Shown here piece by piece: positions 1 to 6,819 of a stretch of 13,883 bases of DNA (positions are counted from its first letter, which is position 1; each line of letters begins with the position of its first letter). The notes under the pieces were generated by a model, which searched no databases, was not told where the DNA came from, and saw only the letters and a list, made by a program, of their open reading frames with translations. Position numbers and translations under genes: made by a program. Origin of the DNA: Oceanospirillaceae bacterium (GTDB lineage: Bacteria > Pseudomonadota > Gammaproteobacteria > Pseudomonadales > Balneatricaceae); assembly GCA_003523085.1 (NCBI GenBank), contig DPHD01000020.1, positions 1 to 13,883 on the forward strand, given 5' to 3'.

Positions 1-1
1 G

Positions 2-592
2 CCACACAATTTGGAAATCAACCGTCACTGGCAGCAGTTTATTGAACTTGCGTGCACTCGATTCGCCGCCAGCGGCACAGGCATTGGTATGGAGGTTGCA
101 CCGTTGCTACGCCCCCTTGCCCAAAGTAAAGTGAGCTGGAATCAAACATCCAATACACTGCCACTGAGCAAGTGCTTTAATGCCATGGCCGACGCAGAGC
201 TTAATACATCTATGGCAGCGATTGTGCCATGGTTAACTTGGGTAGAGCGTGGCGTATTTAGCAATAGCCAAGACATTAACCGAGCCTATATTGAATTGGT
301 GGGACCAGAAGGTGTATTGGCACATGACCAATTTCGCTTTGGTATTTATTGGCAACAAGCCCATACCTTTTACCCAAAACATCGCCATGATGCCCTTGAG
401 CTATACCACATCGTGAGCGGCACAGCACTGTGGCAAGCGGGCGACCGACCTTTTGAAGCACGGCCACCTGGGGCAAGTTTTGAACACTTAGACCGCATCG
501 ACCACGCCACCCAAACCGAAGATGAAGACCTATTGGCGCTGTGGGCTTGGCGTGGTGATTTGAGTTTTGACAACTATTCCATGGATAGTTAA
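2..592 (+). CDS. Cupin of the DMSP lyase-like superfamily (5' end outside window)
   Basis: The reading frame is open to the left edge, so the gene is probably partial at its N-terminus; a TTG at 11 is the first possible start inside the window but has no visible ribosome site. The visible part is about 196 residues, close to the 200-230 typical of cupin DMSP lyases such as DddQ and DddL. Counting from the TTG, it carries Y121, then H124-x-H126-x3-E130-x-Y132, and H165 about 40 residues later. This matches the metal and catalytic set known in DddQ (two His, Glu, Tyr, later His) in both order and spacing. The C-terminal block LLALWAWRGD also fits the family. Enzymes of this type use a bound metal to split dimethylsulfoniopropionate into dimethyl sulfide and acrylate in the cytoplasm. 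Relatives exist with other or unknown substrates, so the fold is well supported and the DMSP activity is inferred. No acrylate-processing gene is seen nearby. Confidence 0.8.
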   Translation, partial: PHNLEINRHWQQFIELACTRFAASGTGIGMEVAPLLRPLAQSKVSWNQTSNTLPLSKCFNAMADAELNTSMAAIVPWLTWVERGVFSNSQDINRAYIELVGPEGVLAHDQFRFGIYWQQAHTFYPKHRHDALELYHIVSGTALWQAGDRPFEARPPGASFEHLDRIDHATQTEDEDLLALWAWRGDLSFDNYSMDS

Positions 593-593
593 G

Positions 594-674
594 CTAAAAA
601 GAGGTTTCTTTGCTATGGCGAACACGAAGGATATCGTTAGATGCCCCAGGCAACCAGACTATTTCACAGGGCAT
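594..674 (-). pseudogene. Truncated RelE/ParE-family toxin remnant
   Basis: An ATG lies inside the last codons of the antitoxin, in a different frame, giving a 26-codon reading frame that begins MPCEIVWLPGASNDILRVR and stops at TAG (596-594). The block IVWLPGA-NDILR resembles the N-terminal strand and first helix of RelE/ParE-type toxins, and a start overlapping the antitoxin end is the classic arrangement of these modules. Family members are about 90-100 residues, so most of the protein is missing. After the Arg the frame degrades. In the neighbouring frame AIAKKPL can be read, which loosely resembles the next family block (IAxKNP), suggesting a frameshift plus a deletion; this last point is tentative. 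The remnant ends 1 bp from the stop codon of the convergent cupin gene, so the rest of the toxin was lost at that junction. It should not be a working toxin. Confidence 0.6.
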
Positions 675-922
675 GGTTGTTCCTTGTCGGTACCCCAAGT
701 CCCCAGCCAGTCCGTCATGGCTTCATTACTCACCGTTTCACCGGTTTCCTGGTACTCTTCCCAACGCGCTACCGCTAACTCATTTTCGTGCTGTTTACGC
801 TCTTCTTCTTGGATATAGCGAGTTAACGCCTGCTTTGCCAAATAGCTTTTGGCACGTTGTATTTTCACAGCCAGAGCATTGAGTCGGTTTTCAAGTTGCT
901 CGTCTAATCTTACGCCTAACAT
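659..922 (-). CDS. Ribbon-helix-helix (CopG/RelB-like) antitoxin
   Basis: This 87-residue protein has an N-terminal ribbon-helix-helix pattern at residues 1-45: a short strand (MLGVRLDEQ), a helix with ENRLNALA, then KSYLAKQALTRYIQEEE. That is typical of CopG/RelB/ParD antitoxins that bind DNA as dimers and repress their own operon. The rest is charged and includes WEEYQETGETVSNEAMTDWL, a common toxin-binding tail. The ATG at 922 is chosen over a TTG one codon upstream because GGGG sits 7 nt before it. Its last codons overlap the start of the toxin remnant on the same strand. Since the toxin is broken, the protein is likely an orphan antitoxin: it may still autoregulate, neutralise toxins encoded elsewhere, or be drifting. 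It lies directly downstream of the gts operon with its own AT-rich leader. Confidence 0.8.
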   Translation of the reverse strand: MLGVRLDEQLENRLNALAVKIQRAKSYLAKQALTRYIQEEERKQHENELAVARWEEYQETGETVSNEAMTDWLGTWGTDKEQPCPVK

Positions 923-925
923 CAA

Positions 926-969
926 GATACCCCATTACATTTGTTAAACTTTATTTCAATGGCAACCAG
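926..969 (-). promoter_or_regulatory. Leader of the antitoxin, possible promoter
   Basis: This 44-bp AT-rich gap lies between the ATPase stop codon and the antitoxin start. Read on the minus strand it contains TTGAAA, 16 bp, then TAATGG, a weak sigma70-like pair, followed by GGGG upstream of the ATG. No terminator hairpin is visible after the gts operon, so read-through into the antitoxin is also possible. Confidence 0.25.
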
Positions 970-2070
970 TTAAAGCACGCGTGCGCCACTAAAGGTATCA
1001 AACAGTACGGCTTTGCTGGTGTCTACTTGCAGGTTAATACTGCCTTGGGTTTGAGCGTCCACGCCGGCTTCTGGGCTGAGCCGAGCTTGTACTTCGACGC
1101 CATTCCACTGACCAAAAGCAATGGTGTCCGGGCCCATGGGTTCAATCACATCAACCTGCATCGGTATCTGCTGGACTAAGGCACCCGCCACATGGGGTTT
1201 AGGCTCGGTCATCATTTCCGGGCGAATGCCTAGAATCACGGTATCTATACCGGCTTGCCTTAGGCGCTCACCGTTGGCCACATGGAGTTCGTATTTTTCG
1301 CCTTGGCTGTCGATCACCAGCTTGTCATCCAGCACCACACACTCAACAAAATTCATGGGTGGAGAACCCATGAAATCAGCCACAAAACGATTAGCTGGAT
1401 TATTGTATATCTCATAGGGTGTGCCAAATTGCTGCACTTGGCCATCCTTCATCACCGCAATTCGGTCGGCCAAGGTCATGGCTTCCACTTGATCGTGGGT
1501 CACGTAAACAATGGTGGTGCCTAAGCGCTTATGCAGCTTTTTAATTTCGGTGCGCATTTCTACCCGCAACTTGGCATCTAAGTTAGACAGGGGTTCGTCA
1601 AACAAAAACACTCGTGGATCACGAGCTAAGGCACGGCCCATGGCTACGCGTTGTCGTTGGCCACCAGAGAGTTGGCTTGGTTTGCGGTCTAATAAATGCT
1701 CGATTTGTAACAATTTGGCTACTTTGGCGACGGTGCTTTCAATTTCGGCTTTGGGTAGTTTGCGCATTTCTAGGCCAAAACTAATATTGCGTGACACACT
1801 CATGGTGGGGTACAACGCATAGGACTGAAACACCATGGCAATGTCGCGCTCTTTAGGGCTTAAATCCGTAACATTGTCGCCATCAATGAGGATGTCACCG
1901 CTAGTCACCTCCTCCAAACCTGCGATGCTGTTCATTAAGGTGGATTTACCACAGCCCGACGGTCCCACTAAGATGAGAAATTCGCCATCTTTAATGTCTA
2001 ATTCAATACCCTTGAGTACTTCTGTGTCACCAAACGACTTGGTGAGTTGTTGTATTTGTATAGAACCCAT
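970..2070 (-). CDS. gtsD: ABC sugar importer ATPase (MalK/UgpC type, GtsD-like)
   Basis: This 366-residue protein is the cytoplasmic ATPase that drives the adjacent sugar importer. All ABC hallmarks are present: Walker A GPSGCGKST (36-44), Q-loop Q82, signature LSGGQ (134-138), Walker B VFLFDEP with catalytic E159, D-loop SNLD and H-loop H192 in YVTHDQVEAM. After about residue 235 comes a MalK-type regulatory domain of the TOBE/OB kind (VLGIRPEMM and following), which separates this group from amino-acid and peptide ATPases. It is the last gene of gtsABCD, 33 bp after gtsC, with a purine-rich ribosome site (AAAGGA) ahead of the ATG. Databases usually name such proteins UgpC or MalK by similarity alone; the glucose/mannose role is inferred from the neighbouring binding protein. 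One such ATPase can serve several sugar importers. Confidence 0.93.
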   Translation of the reverse strand: MGSIQIQQLTKSFGDTEVLKGIELDIKDGEFLILVGPSGCGKSTLMNSIAGLEEVTSGDILIDGDNVTDLSPKERDIAMVFQSYALYPTMSVSRNISFGLEMRKLPKAEIESTVAKVAKLLQIEHLLDRKPSQLSGGQRQRVAMGRALARDPRVFLFDEPLSNLDAKLRVEMRTEIKKLHKRLGTTIVYVTHDQVEAMTLADRIAVMKDGQVQQFGTPYEIYNNPANRFVADFMGSPPMNFVECVVLDDKLVIDSQGEKYELHVANGERLRQAGIDTVILGIRPEMMTEPKPHVAGALVQQIPMQVDVIEPMGPDTIAFGQWNGVEVQARLSPEAGVDAQTQGSINLQVDTSKAVLFDTFSGARVL

Positions 2071-2103
2071 AGTGGTTTCTTTTCCTTTGTCTTAATCTTT
2101 TTA

Positions 2104-2970
2104 TTAGCCTTTAACGGCACCCGCGGTTAAACCGCGTACAAAATATTTACCAGCGACTAAATAAACCACTAGGGTAGGCAACGCAGCGATGATGGCTGCC
2201 GCCATATCCACGTTATATTCTTTGCCCCCCATGGTGGTATTCACCAGATTGTTTAGCGCCACAGTAATGGGCTGGGTGCCTGGGCCGGAATAAACCACAC
2301 CAAATAAGAAGTCATTCCAAATTTGAGTAAACTGCCAAATCACACTGACCACTACAATCGGCGTAGATAAAGGCAGGAAGATATGCCTAAAAATGGCAAA
2401 AAAACCGGCCCCATCTAAACGTGCAGCGCGCACCAATTCAGCTGGAATGCCAACGTAATAGTTGCGGAAAAACAAGGTAGTAAAGGCCAAACCATAAATC
2501 ACATGCACCAACACCAAACCCGACACGGTGTTGGCTAAACCTAACCACGCCAACAGCTTTGCCATAGGTAATAGAATCACCTGGAAGGGAATAAAACAGC
2601 CAAACAGTAACGCCCCAAAGAGGAAATTACTGCCGGCAAAACGCCATTGCGACAAGACATAGCCGTTTAAGGCACCAATGGCGGTGGAGAGGATCAGGGC
2701 GGGCAACACAATGCGCATGCTGTTCCAAAAATACGGCGCTAAGCCATAGCAATCGCCGCCGGTACAGGCACTACTCCAGGCTTTGGACCACGCACTGGTG
2801 TTAAGGCTATTAGGCAAGGCCAAAATGTTTCCACTACGGATTTGTTCGATGTCTTTAAACGACGTGGTGAGCATGACGTATAAGGGTGCCAAATACAGCA
2901 AGGCAAATAACAACAACAGGGCGATGAACAGGGCTTTGTATATTTGTTGTGAGCGAGTTAACGAGTTCAT
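2104..2970 (-). CDS. gtsC: Glucose/mannose-type ABC importer permease GtsC
   Basis: This 288-residue inner-membrane protein belongs to the MalG/CUT1 group of sugar ABC permeases. Hydrophobic segments start at residues 13-33 and continue as about six membrane spans. The cytoplasmic EAA loop that docks on the ATPase is visible at about 178-200 (ELVRAARLDGAGFFAIFRHI). The periplasmic stretch after the first span carries two close cysteines (C69 and C74), and the C-terminus GLTAGAVKG is typical of MalG-type proteins. Its ATG overlaps the gtsB stop codon by 4 bp (ATGA, 2967-2970), so the two permeases are probably translationally coupled and made in equal amounts as a heterodimeric channel. Sugar specificity is inferred from the binding protein. 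Confidence 0.93.
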   Translation of the reverse strand: MNSLTRSQQIYKALFIALLLLFALLYLAPLYVMLTTSFKDIEQIRSGNILALPNSLNTSAWSKAWSSACTGGDCYGLAPYFWNSMRIVLPALILSTAIGALNGYVLSQWRFAGSNFLFGALLFGCFIPFQVILLPMAKLLAWLGLANTVSGLVLVHVIYGLAFTTLFFRNYYVGIPAELVRAARLDGAGFFAIFRHIFLPLSTPIVVVSVIWQFTQIWNDFLFGVVYSGPGTQPITVALNNLVNTTMGGKEYNVDMAAAIIAALPTLVVYLVAGKYFVRGLTAGAVKG

Positions 2971-3839
2971 GATTTTTTACCTCGCAACTCAGAGTAGAGA
3001 TACGGCACGATGATGGCCATCACACCGGCTAACATAATCATGGCACTGGCCGCACCCAAACCCATTTGCGCACGGCTAAAGGCGTGGGTGTACATAAAGG
3101 TGGCCGGTAAATCCGAAGCGTAGCCAGGCCCGCCGCCGGTGAGCGACTGCACCAAGTCGAAGCTCTTAATAGCAATGTGGCTCAAGATCACCACGGCGCC
3201 AAAAAACACCGGCCGCATAATAGGTAAAATAATGTGCCAATAGGTACGAAAGGTGGATGCCCCGTCGATTTGGGCGGCTTTGATCAAACTGTCATCCACA
3301 CCTCGAAGGCCTGCCAAAAACATGGCCATAACAAAACCACTGGATTGCCATACGGCAGCGATGACGATGGTATAAATGGCCATATCTGGGTCCACTAACC
3401 AACGAAATTCAAAATCTGTAAAACCAAGGTCACGCACCATCTTTTCGATGCCTAAGCCGGGGTTTAAAATCCATTTCCATGCGGTACCTGTAACTATAAA
3501 TGACACCGCCATGGGGTAAAGATAGATAGTGCGCAGGGCACCATCATTACGAATATTGCGGTCTAGTAAGATGGCCAATAGCAAGCCTAATACTAGCGCG
3601 ATAATGATAAACAAAGAGGTAAATACCAGTAAGTTTTCCAACGCTACATGCCAACGGGGATTAGCAAATAAACGCTCATACTGTGCCCAACCAACAAACT
3701 CCCACTGGGGCAACATACGGCTTTTAGTAAACGACAGCACCGCGGTCCAGCCGATAAAGCCATACATACACACCAGCATGACGATGGCGGTGGGCGCCAT
3801 AATCAATTTAGGTAATTGTTTTTCTAGATAATCGAACAT
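2967..3839 (-). CDS. gtsB: Glucose/mannose-type ABC importer permease GtsB
   Basis: This 290-residue inner-membrane protein of the MalF/UgpA group pairs with GtsC. The first membrane span is about residues 13-36, followed by further spans around 70-92, 105-122, 155-178, 205-228 and 260-280. The EAA loop lies at about 187-206 (LIKAAQIDGASTFRTYWHII). It lacks the long extra periplasmic domain of E. coli MalF, as expected for the Gts group. The stop codon overlaps the gtsC start by 4 bp. It is separated from gtsA by 184 bp containing a large palindromic repeat, so it may be expressed below the level of the binding protein. Confidence 0.93.
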   Translation of the reverse strand: MFDYLEKQLPKLIMAPTAIVMLVCMYGFIGWTAVLSFTKSRMLPQWEFVGWAQYERLFANPRWHVALENLLVFTSLFIIIALVLGLLLAILLDRNIRNDGALRTIYLYPMAVSFIVTGTAWKWILNPGLGIEKMVRDLGFTDFEFRWLVDPDMAIYTIVIAAVWQSSGFVMAMFLAGLRGVDDSLIKAAQIDGASTFRTYWHIILPIMRPVFFGAVVILSHIAIKSFDLVQSLTGGGPGYASDLPATFMYTHAFSRAQMGLGAASAMIMLAGVMAIIVPYLYSELRGKKS

Positions 3840-4023
3840 AGATTAGCTCAATAAGGGGATTAGTGGTGTGCCATTGCGACGCCTGCCCCGTCATTGCGAG
3901 GGCCTAAGGCCCGTGGCAATCCATAAACCGCGGTTTTGGATTGCTTCACTGCGTTCGCAATGACGGAGGCCTTGGTTCGCAGTGACAAATGACTGCCAGC
4001 GCAATAGCACACCATGGACGGCG
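3840..4023. other. gtsA-gtsB spacer with possible attenuating structure
   Basis: This non-coding gap inside the gts operon contains no reading frame of note. Most of it is the palindromic repeat listed separately. Its position between an abundantly needed periplasmic binding protein and scarce membrane components is the one occupied by REP elements in the E. coli malE-malF spacer, where they stabilise the upstream message. The analogous role here is inferred. Confidence 0.5.
3871..3987. repeat. Nested dispersed-type palindrome (GTCATTGCGA units)
   Basis: The core hairpin pairs CCGTCATTGCGA (3888-3899) with TCGCAATGACGG (3955-3966). Inside it GCAATCCA (3916-3923) pairs with TGGATTGC (3937-3944), and the tip is the perfect palindrome AAACCGCGGTTT (3925-3936). 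A side stem GGGCCT/AGGCCC occupies 3900-3912. Degenerate outer copies of the same unit flank the core: CCATTGCGAC (3871-3880) and TTCGCAGTGAC (3976-3986). The GTCATTGCGA...TCGCAATGAC form resembles palindromic repeats I recall as scattered in many proteobacterial genomes. No transposase is encoded, so it would be a non-autonomous element, or two nested copies. Confidence 0.8.
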
Positions 4024-5271
4024 TTACTTGGCTGCGGCAACCGCGGCTACAAGTTGAGCAACGCCTTCCTCAGCGCTGGCGTCTGAGTTAAAGAAGTTGG
4101 TCGCAGAGTCATAAATGGCACCTGCAATGGCTTCGGAAACGGCCATACCGTGAGCAAAACTTGGCACTAAACTACCTGAGGCAGAGCTTGCCACAAAGGC
4201 GTCCATGGAATCGTGGGCACAAGAGTCAAACTCGGTACGCGCCATCCCTAAACGTGCAGGAATAGAACCTTTGTTAAGGTTAAATACACGTTGAAAGTCG
4301 GTGCTTAAGATTTCTTTAGCCATGACTTTCTGGGCTTGAGTATCGGCCGCATCGGTTTGGTTGAAGAAGGCAAACGAATCCACGTTAAAGGTATAAGCAC
4401 CAGACGTGCCTGGGGCCGCTACACAAACATAATCTGTGCCTGGGTTCAGGCCAGCCACTTTAAATTCGCCTTTGGCCCAGTCACCCATGATTTGCATACC
4501 GGCTTCGCCGTTAATGACCATTGATGTGGCTAGGTTCCAATCACGGCCTGGCGCGTTAACGTCGATAAACTGGCGTAATTGGCCAAAGGTTTCGAATACC
4601 TGTTTAGTGGTGGCACTGTTAAGCGCAGCCATATCGGCTTGAACAAAGGCTTTATTGTAGTAGTCTGCACCACCTACACCTAACACCACGGCTTCAAACA
4701 CGGTGGCATCCTGCCAAGCTTGACCACCGTGGGCTAACGCCACATAACCCGCGTCTTTTAGCTTTTGCGCTTGCACCATAAAGTCATCCCATGTGGTGGG
4801 AATGGTCGCGCCAGCTTTGCGGAATACTTCTGGGTTGGCCCATAACCAGTTAACCCGATGTACGTTTACAGGTGCTGCAACGTACTTGCCATTGTGCTTC
4901 ATGCCTTGCGACACAATGCCTGGAAGAATGTCATCCCAGTGGTTGGCTTGCGCCACGTCATCAATACTGGCCAAGAACCCTAGATCGCCCCATTCTTGAA
5001 TGGAAGGGCCCTTAATTTGTGCTGCCGTAGGTGGATTACCCGAAATAGCACGGGACTTTAATACTGTCATGGCGCTTTCACCGGCACCACCGGCAACCGC
5101 AAAGTCGACCCAATCGACGCCAGATTGAGCCAGCTTCTGCTTTAAAAAAGCCACGCTGGTGGCTTCGCCGCCGCTGGTCCACCAATGTAATACTTCTACT
5201 TCGCCTGCTTGTGCACTAGGCGCCATGGCCATCATCGTTGCAAGGGCTAGGCCCGTTAATTTAGTTTTCAT
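4024..5271 (-). CDS. gtsA: Periplasmic glucose/mannose-binding protein GtsA
   Basis: This 415-residue protein starts with a Sec signal peptide (MKTK, hydrophobic core LALATMMAMAP, cleavage after SAQA at about residue 22), so it is a soluble periplasmic protein. The mature N-terminus GEVEVLHWWTSGGE and the blocks SGNPPTAAQIKGPSIQEWG, VNVHRVNWLWANPEVF, AHGGQAWQD, GMQIMGDWAKGEF and FNLNKGSIPAR closely match Pseudomonas GtsA and related glucose-binding proteins of the CUT1 class. It captures sugar, most likely glucose or mannose, and delivers it to GtsBC. The ATG is preceded by AGGA six bases upstream. It is the first gene of the transporter operon and follows the kinase gene by 99 bp holding a phased repeat array, which suggests control by the neighbouring two-component system. 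A stable hairpin region follows its stop codon. Confidence 0.95.
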   Translation of the reverse strand: MKTKLTGLALATMMAMAPSAQAGEVEVLHWWTSGGEATSVAFLKQKLAQSGVDWVDFAVAGGAGESAMTVLKSRAISGNPPTAAQIKGPSIQEWGDLGFLASIDDVAQANHWDDILPGIVSQGMKHNGKYVAAPVNVHRVNWLWANPEVFRKAGATIPTTWDDFMVQAQKLKDAGYVALAHGGQAWQDATVFEAVVLGVGGADYYNKAFVQADMAALNSATTKQVFETFGQLRQFIDVNAPGRDWNLATSMVINGEAGMQIMGDWAKGEFKVAGLNPGTDYVCVAAPGTSGAYTFNVDSFAFFNQTDAADTQAQKVMAKEILSTDFQRVFNLNKGSIPARLGMARTEFDSCAHDSMDAFVASSASGSLVPSFAHGMAVSEAIAGAIYDSATNFFNSDASAEEGVAQLVAAVAAAK

Positions 5272-5324
5272 GTGCGTTCCTCATTAGTCTTATTATCCGG
5301 TAGTCACACTCCGGTGTATGGCAG

Positions 5325-5330
5325 TCTATA
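5325..5330 (-). promoter_or_regulatory. Candidate -10 box of gtsA
   Basis: On the minus strand TATAGA lies 7 bp downstream of the phased repeat array and about 54 bp upstream of the gtsA ATG. The hexamer 17 bp further upstream (GCACGT) is a poor -35, which fits a promoter that needs an activator bound over the -35 region. The call rests on position and a 6-base match only. Confidence 0.35.
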
Positions 5331-5337
5331 CAGGCCA

Positions 5338-5377
5338 AAGTGACGTAACGTGCAGAAATGTGACAAAAGGTTACAAA
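5338..5377. promoter_or_regulatory. Four tandem 10-bp repeats, candidate response-regulator site
   Basis: Read on the + strand, four consecutive 10-bp blocks start at 5338, 5348, 5358 and 5368 and share the pattern A-n-G-T-G-A-C-n-n-A. The 5-base cores are GTGAC, GTGCA, GTGAC and GTTAC. A at block position 1, GT at positions 3-4 and A at position 10 are kept in all four blocks. Direct repeats spaced by one helical turn are the usual binding pattern of OmpR/PhoB-family regulators, and such a regulator is encoded 1.4 kb upstream in the same gene run. The last block overlaps the stop codon of the kinase gene (5371-5373). The array ends 7 bp from a possible -10 of gtsA, an arrangement like PhoB-type activation. 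Confidence 0.6.
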
Positions 5378-6819
5378 GAGAAATAAACTTCAACGATCAG
5401 ACCGCCACCGCTGCGATCTTTCAGTTCTAGCTCGCCACCATGTAGGTTAGCAATACTACGGGCAATGCCTAAGCCCAAACCCACGTGATCACTACTGGGT
5501 TTTTGATGCAGGCGATAGTAAGGTTCAAATACACGGGCTTTGTCGGCATCACTTAAACCCGGGCCTGGGTCCATTATGCGAATGATTGTGCCTTGTGGGT
5601 TAGCTTTGGCAACCACAGTCACAGCACGGCCGTAGGCCAGCGCATTATCAATGAGGTTACTAAACATGCGCTGCAAGGCCATCCTGCGGCCTTCTATGGC
5701 TAGCCCAGGTTGAATGTCCAACGCAATCGGCAAGCCATAAATTTGGTTTTTAGCGCCTAAGTCCAGCAACAACTGACTCAAATCTATACGCTGCGCATTT
5801 TCATGAATGGCATCGTCCTTCATCATTTGCAGGCTGCCTTTAACCATGGTCTCTAGATTTTCCAAGTCACCAATTAAGGCGTCTTTTTGATCTGTATCGG
5901 AGATCATTTCGGCCCGTAAACGAGCTCTGGTCAGGGGCGTTTTAAGGTCGTGGGAAATGGCTGCAAACAGGCGTTCGCGATCACTGATAAATTTTTGAAT
6001 ACGGCCCACCATGGCATTAAATGCGCGGATAGTGGCGATCATTTCGCTGGAACCTTGCTCGCGCATATGGCGTGGATTGCGGCCCTTGCCAATGGCTTCG
6101 GCTTGCCTAGCCAGCAAGCGTAGTGGCCGTACCACCCAGCGCACCAGTAGCAAGGTTAACAACAACACCGTTAGCGACACCAAACCAATACTCAACAAAC
6201 GTTCGGTGTTGAGCCAAGTGACACCGGCGAGCATATGGCCTTCTGGAATCACGGCCGCCAAGTAGATCCACTCATCCGCCACCGGCAATTGCACCACCGC
6301 AACCGGGCTGGAATCGCTGGGCTCCATTAAGGCAAAACGTTTCCATTTAGGGGGCAAGTCCACCATTAAGTTAGAGCCAGACAAAATCTTTAAATCATCA
6401 AAGTCTACAAATTGAATATCTAAGCCCTGGGCTGGGCCCATTTGAGCCACAATACTGCTACTCATTTGCTCGCGGACCAATTGTGAAAATTCTGTTCGAG
6501 GGATGGTCTGCAGGGCAATGTGTTGTTTGTTAACCGACACAAAAAAACGTGTGCCACCCATGTCGCGTAATTGATCTAGTACAATGTGGCGGTATTGGTC
6601 TGGTAGTTTTTTAAAAAACTGCACGGTTTGCCCAATGCGCGAACCCATGGTTTGCGACACTTCAATTAAGCGATTATGTTCGTTGGCTTTGAGTTGCGAA
6701 ATCCACAACCAAGTTCCAAACACCTGAGCCACAAGAATGCCCACAAATAACACCATGGTGACCCGTGCCATAATGGACTGAGGAATCAGCTTGTATATAA
6801 GGTGCTTGCCTAAGCTCAC
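5371..6819 (-). CDS. Sensor histidine kinase (EnvZ/OmpR type, GtrS-like by context)
   Basis: This 482-residue inner-membrane kinase has a first membrane span at about residues 18-40, a periplasmic sensing region of about 41-205, a second span at about 206-230, and a HAMP linker at about 230-283. The phosphoacceptor H-box is FAAISHDLKTPLTR with His290. The ATP-binding domain shows the N-box (NLIDNALAYG), the G1 box (DPGPGL) and the G2 box (GLGLGIAR). It would sense a periplasmic signal and phosphorylate the adjacent regulator. The start is GTG at 6819, overlapping the regulator stop codon as GTGA, so the two genes are translationally coupled. In Pseudomonas the kinase GtrS, which controls glucose uptake, sits between its regulator and gtsABCD in the same order. 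The ligand cannot be read from sequence; a sugar or sugar-acid signal is inferred. Confidence 0.92.
   Translation of the reverse strand: MSLGKHLIYKLIPQSIMARVTMVLFVGILVAQVFGTWLWISQLKANEHNRLIEVSQTMGSRIGQTVQFFKKLPDQYRHIVLDQLRDMGGTRFFVSVNKQHIALQTIPRTEFSQLVREQMSSSIVAQMGPAQGLDIQFVDFDDLKILSGSNLMVDLPPKWKRFALMEPSDSSPVAVVQLPVADEWIYLAAVIPEGHMLAGVTWLNTERLLSIGLVSLTVLLLTLLLVRWVVRPLRLLARQAEAIGKGRNPRHMREQGSSEMIATIRAFNAMVGRIQKFISDRERLFAAISHDLKTPLTRARLRAEMISDTDQKDALIGDLENLETMVKGSLQMMKDDAIHENAQRIDLSQLLLDLGAKNQIYGLPIALDIQPGLAIEGRRMALQRMFSNLIDNALAYGRAVTVVAKANPQGTIIRIMDPGPGLSDADKARVFEPYYRLHQKPSSDHVGLGLGIARSIANLHGGELELKDRSGGGLIVEVYFSL

Noticed and set aside
567..882. Two overlapping + strand reading frames of 83 and 90 codons.
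   Set aside because: They run antisense to the antitoxin and toxin remnant, have no recognisable domain, and the opposite strand carries a clear ribbon-helix-helix gene with a ribosome site.
3871..3987. CRISPR array or insertion sequence between gtsB and gtsA.
   Set aside because: The units are inverted, not direct, repeats without regular spacers, and no transposase frame or target duplication is visible.
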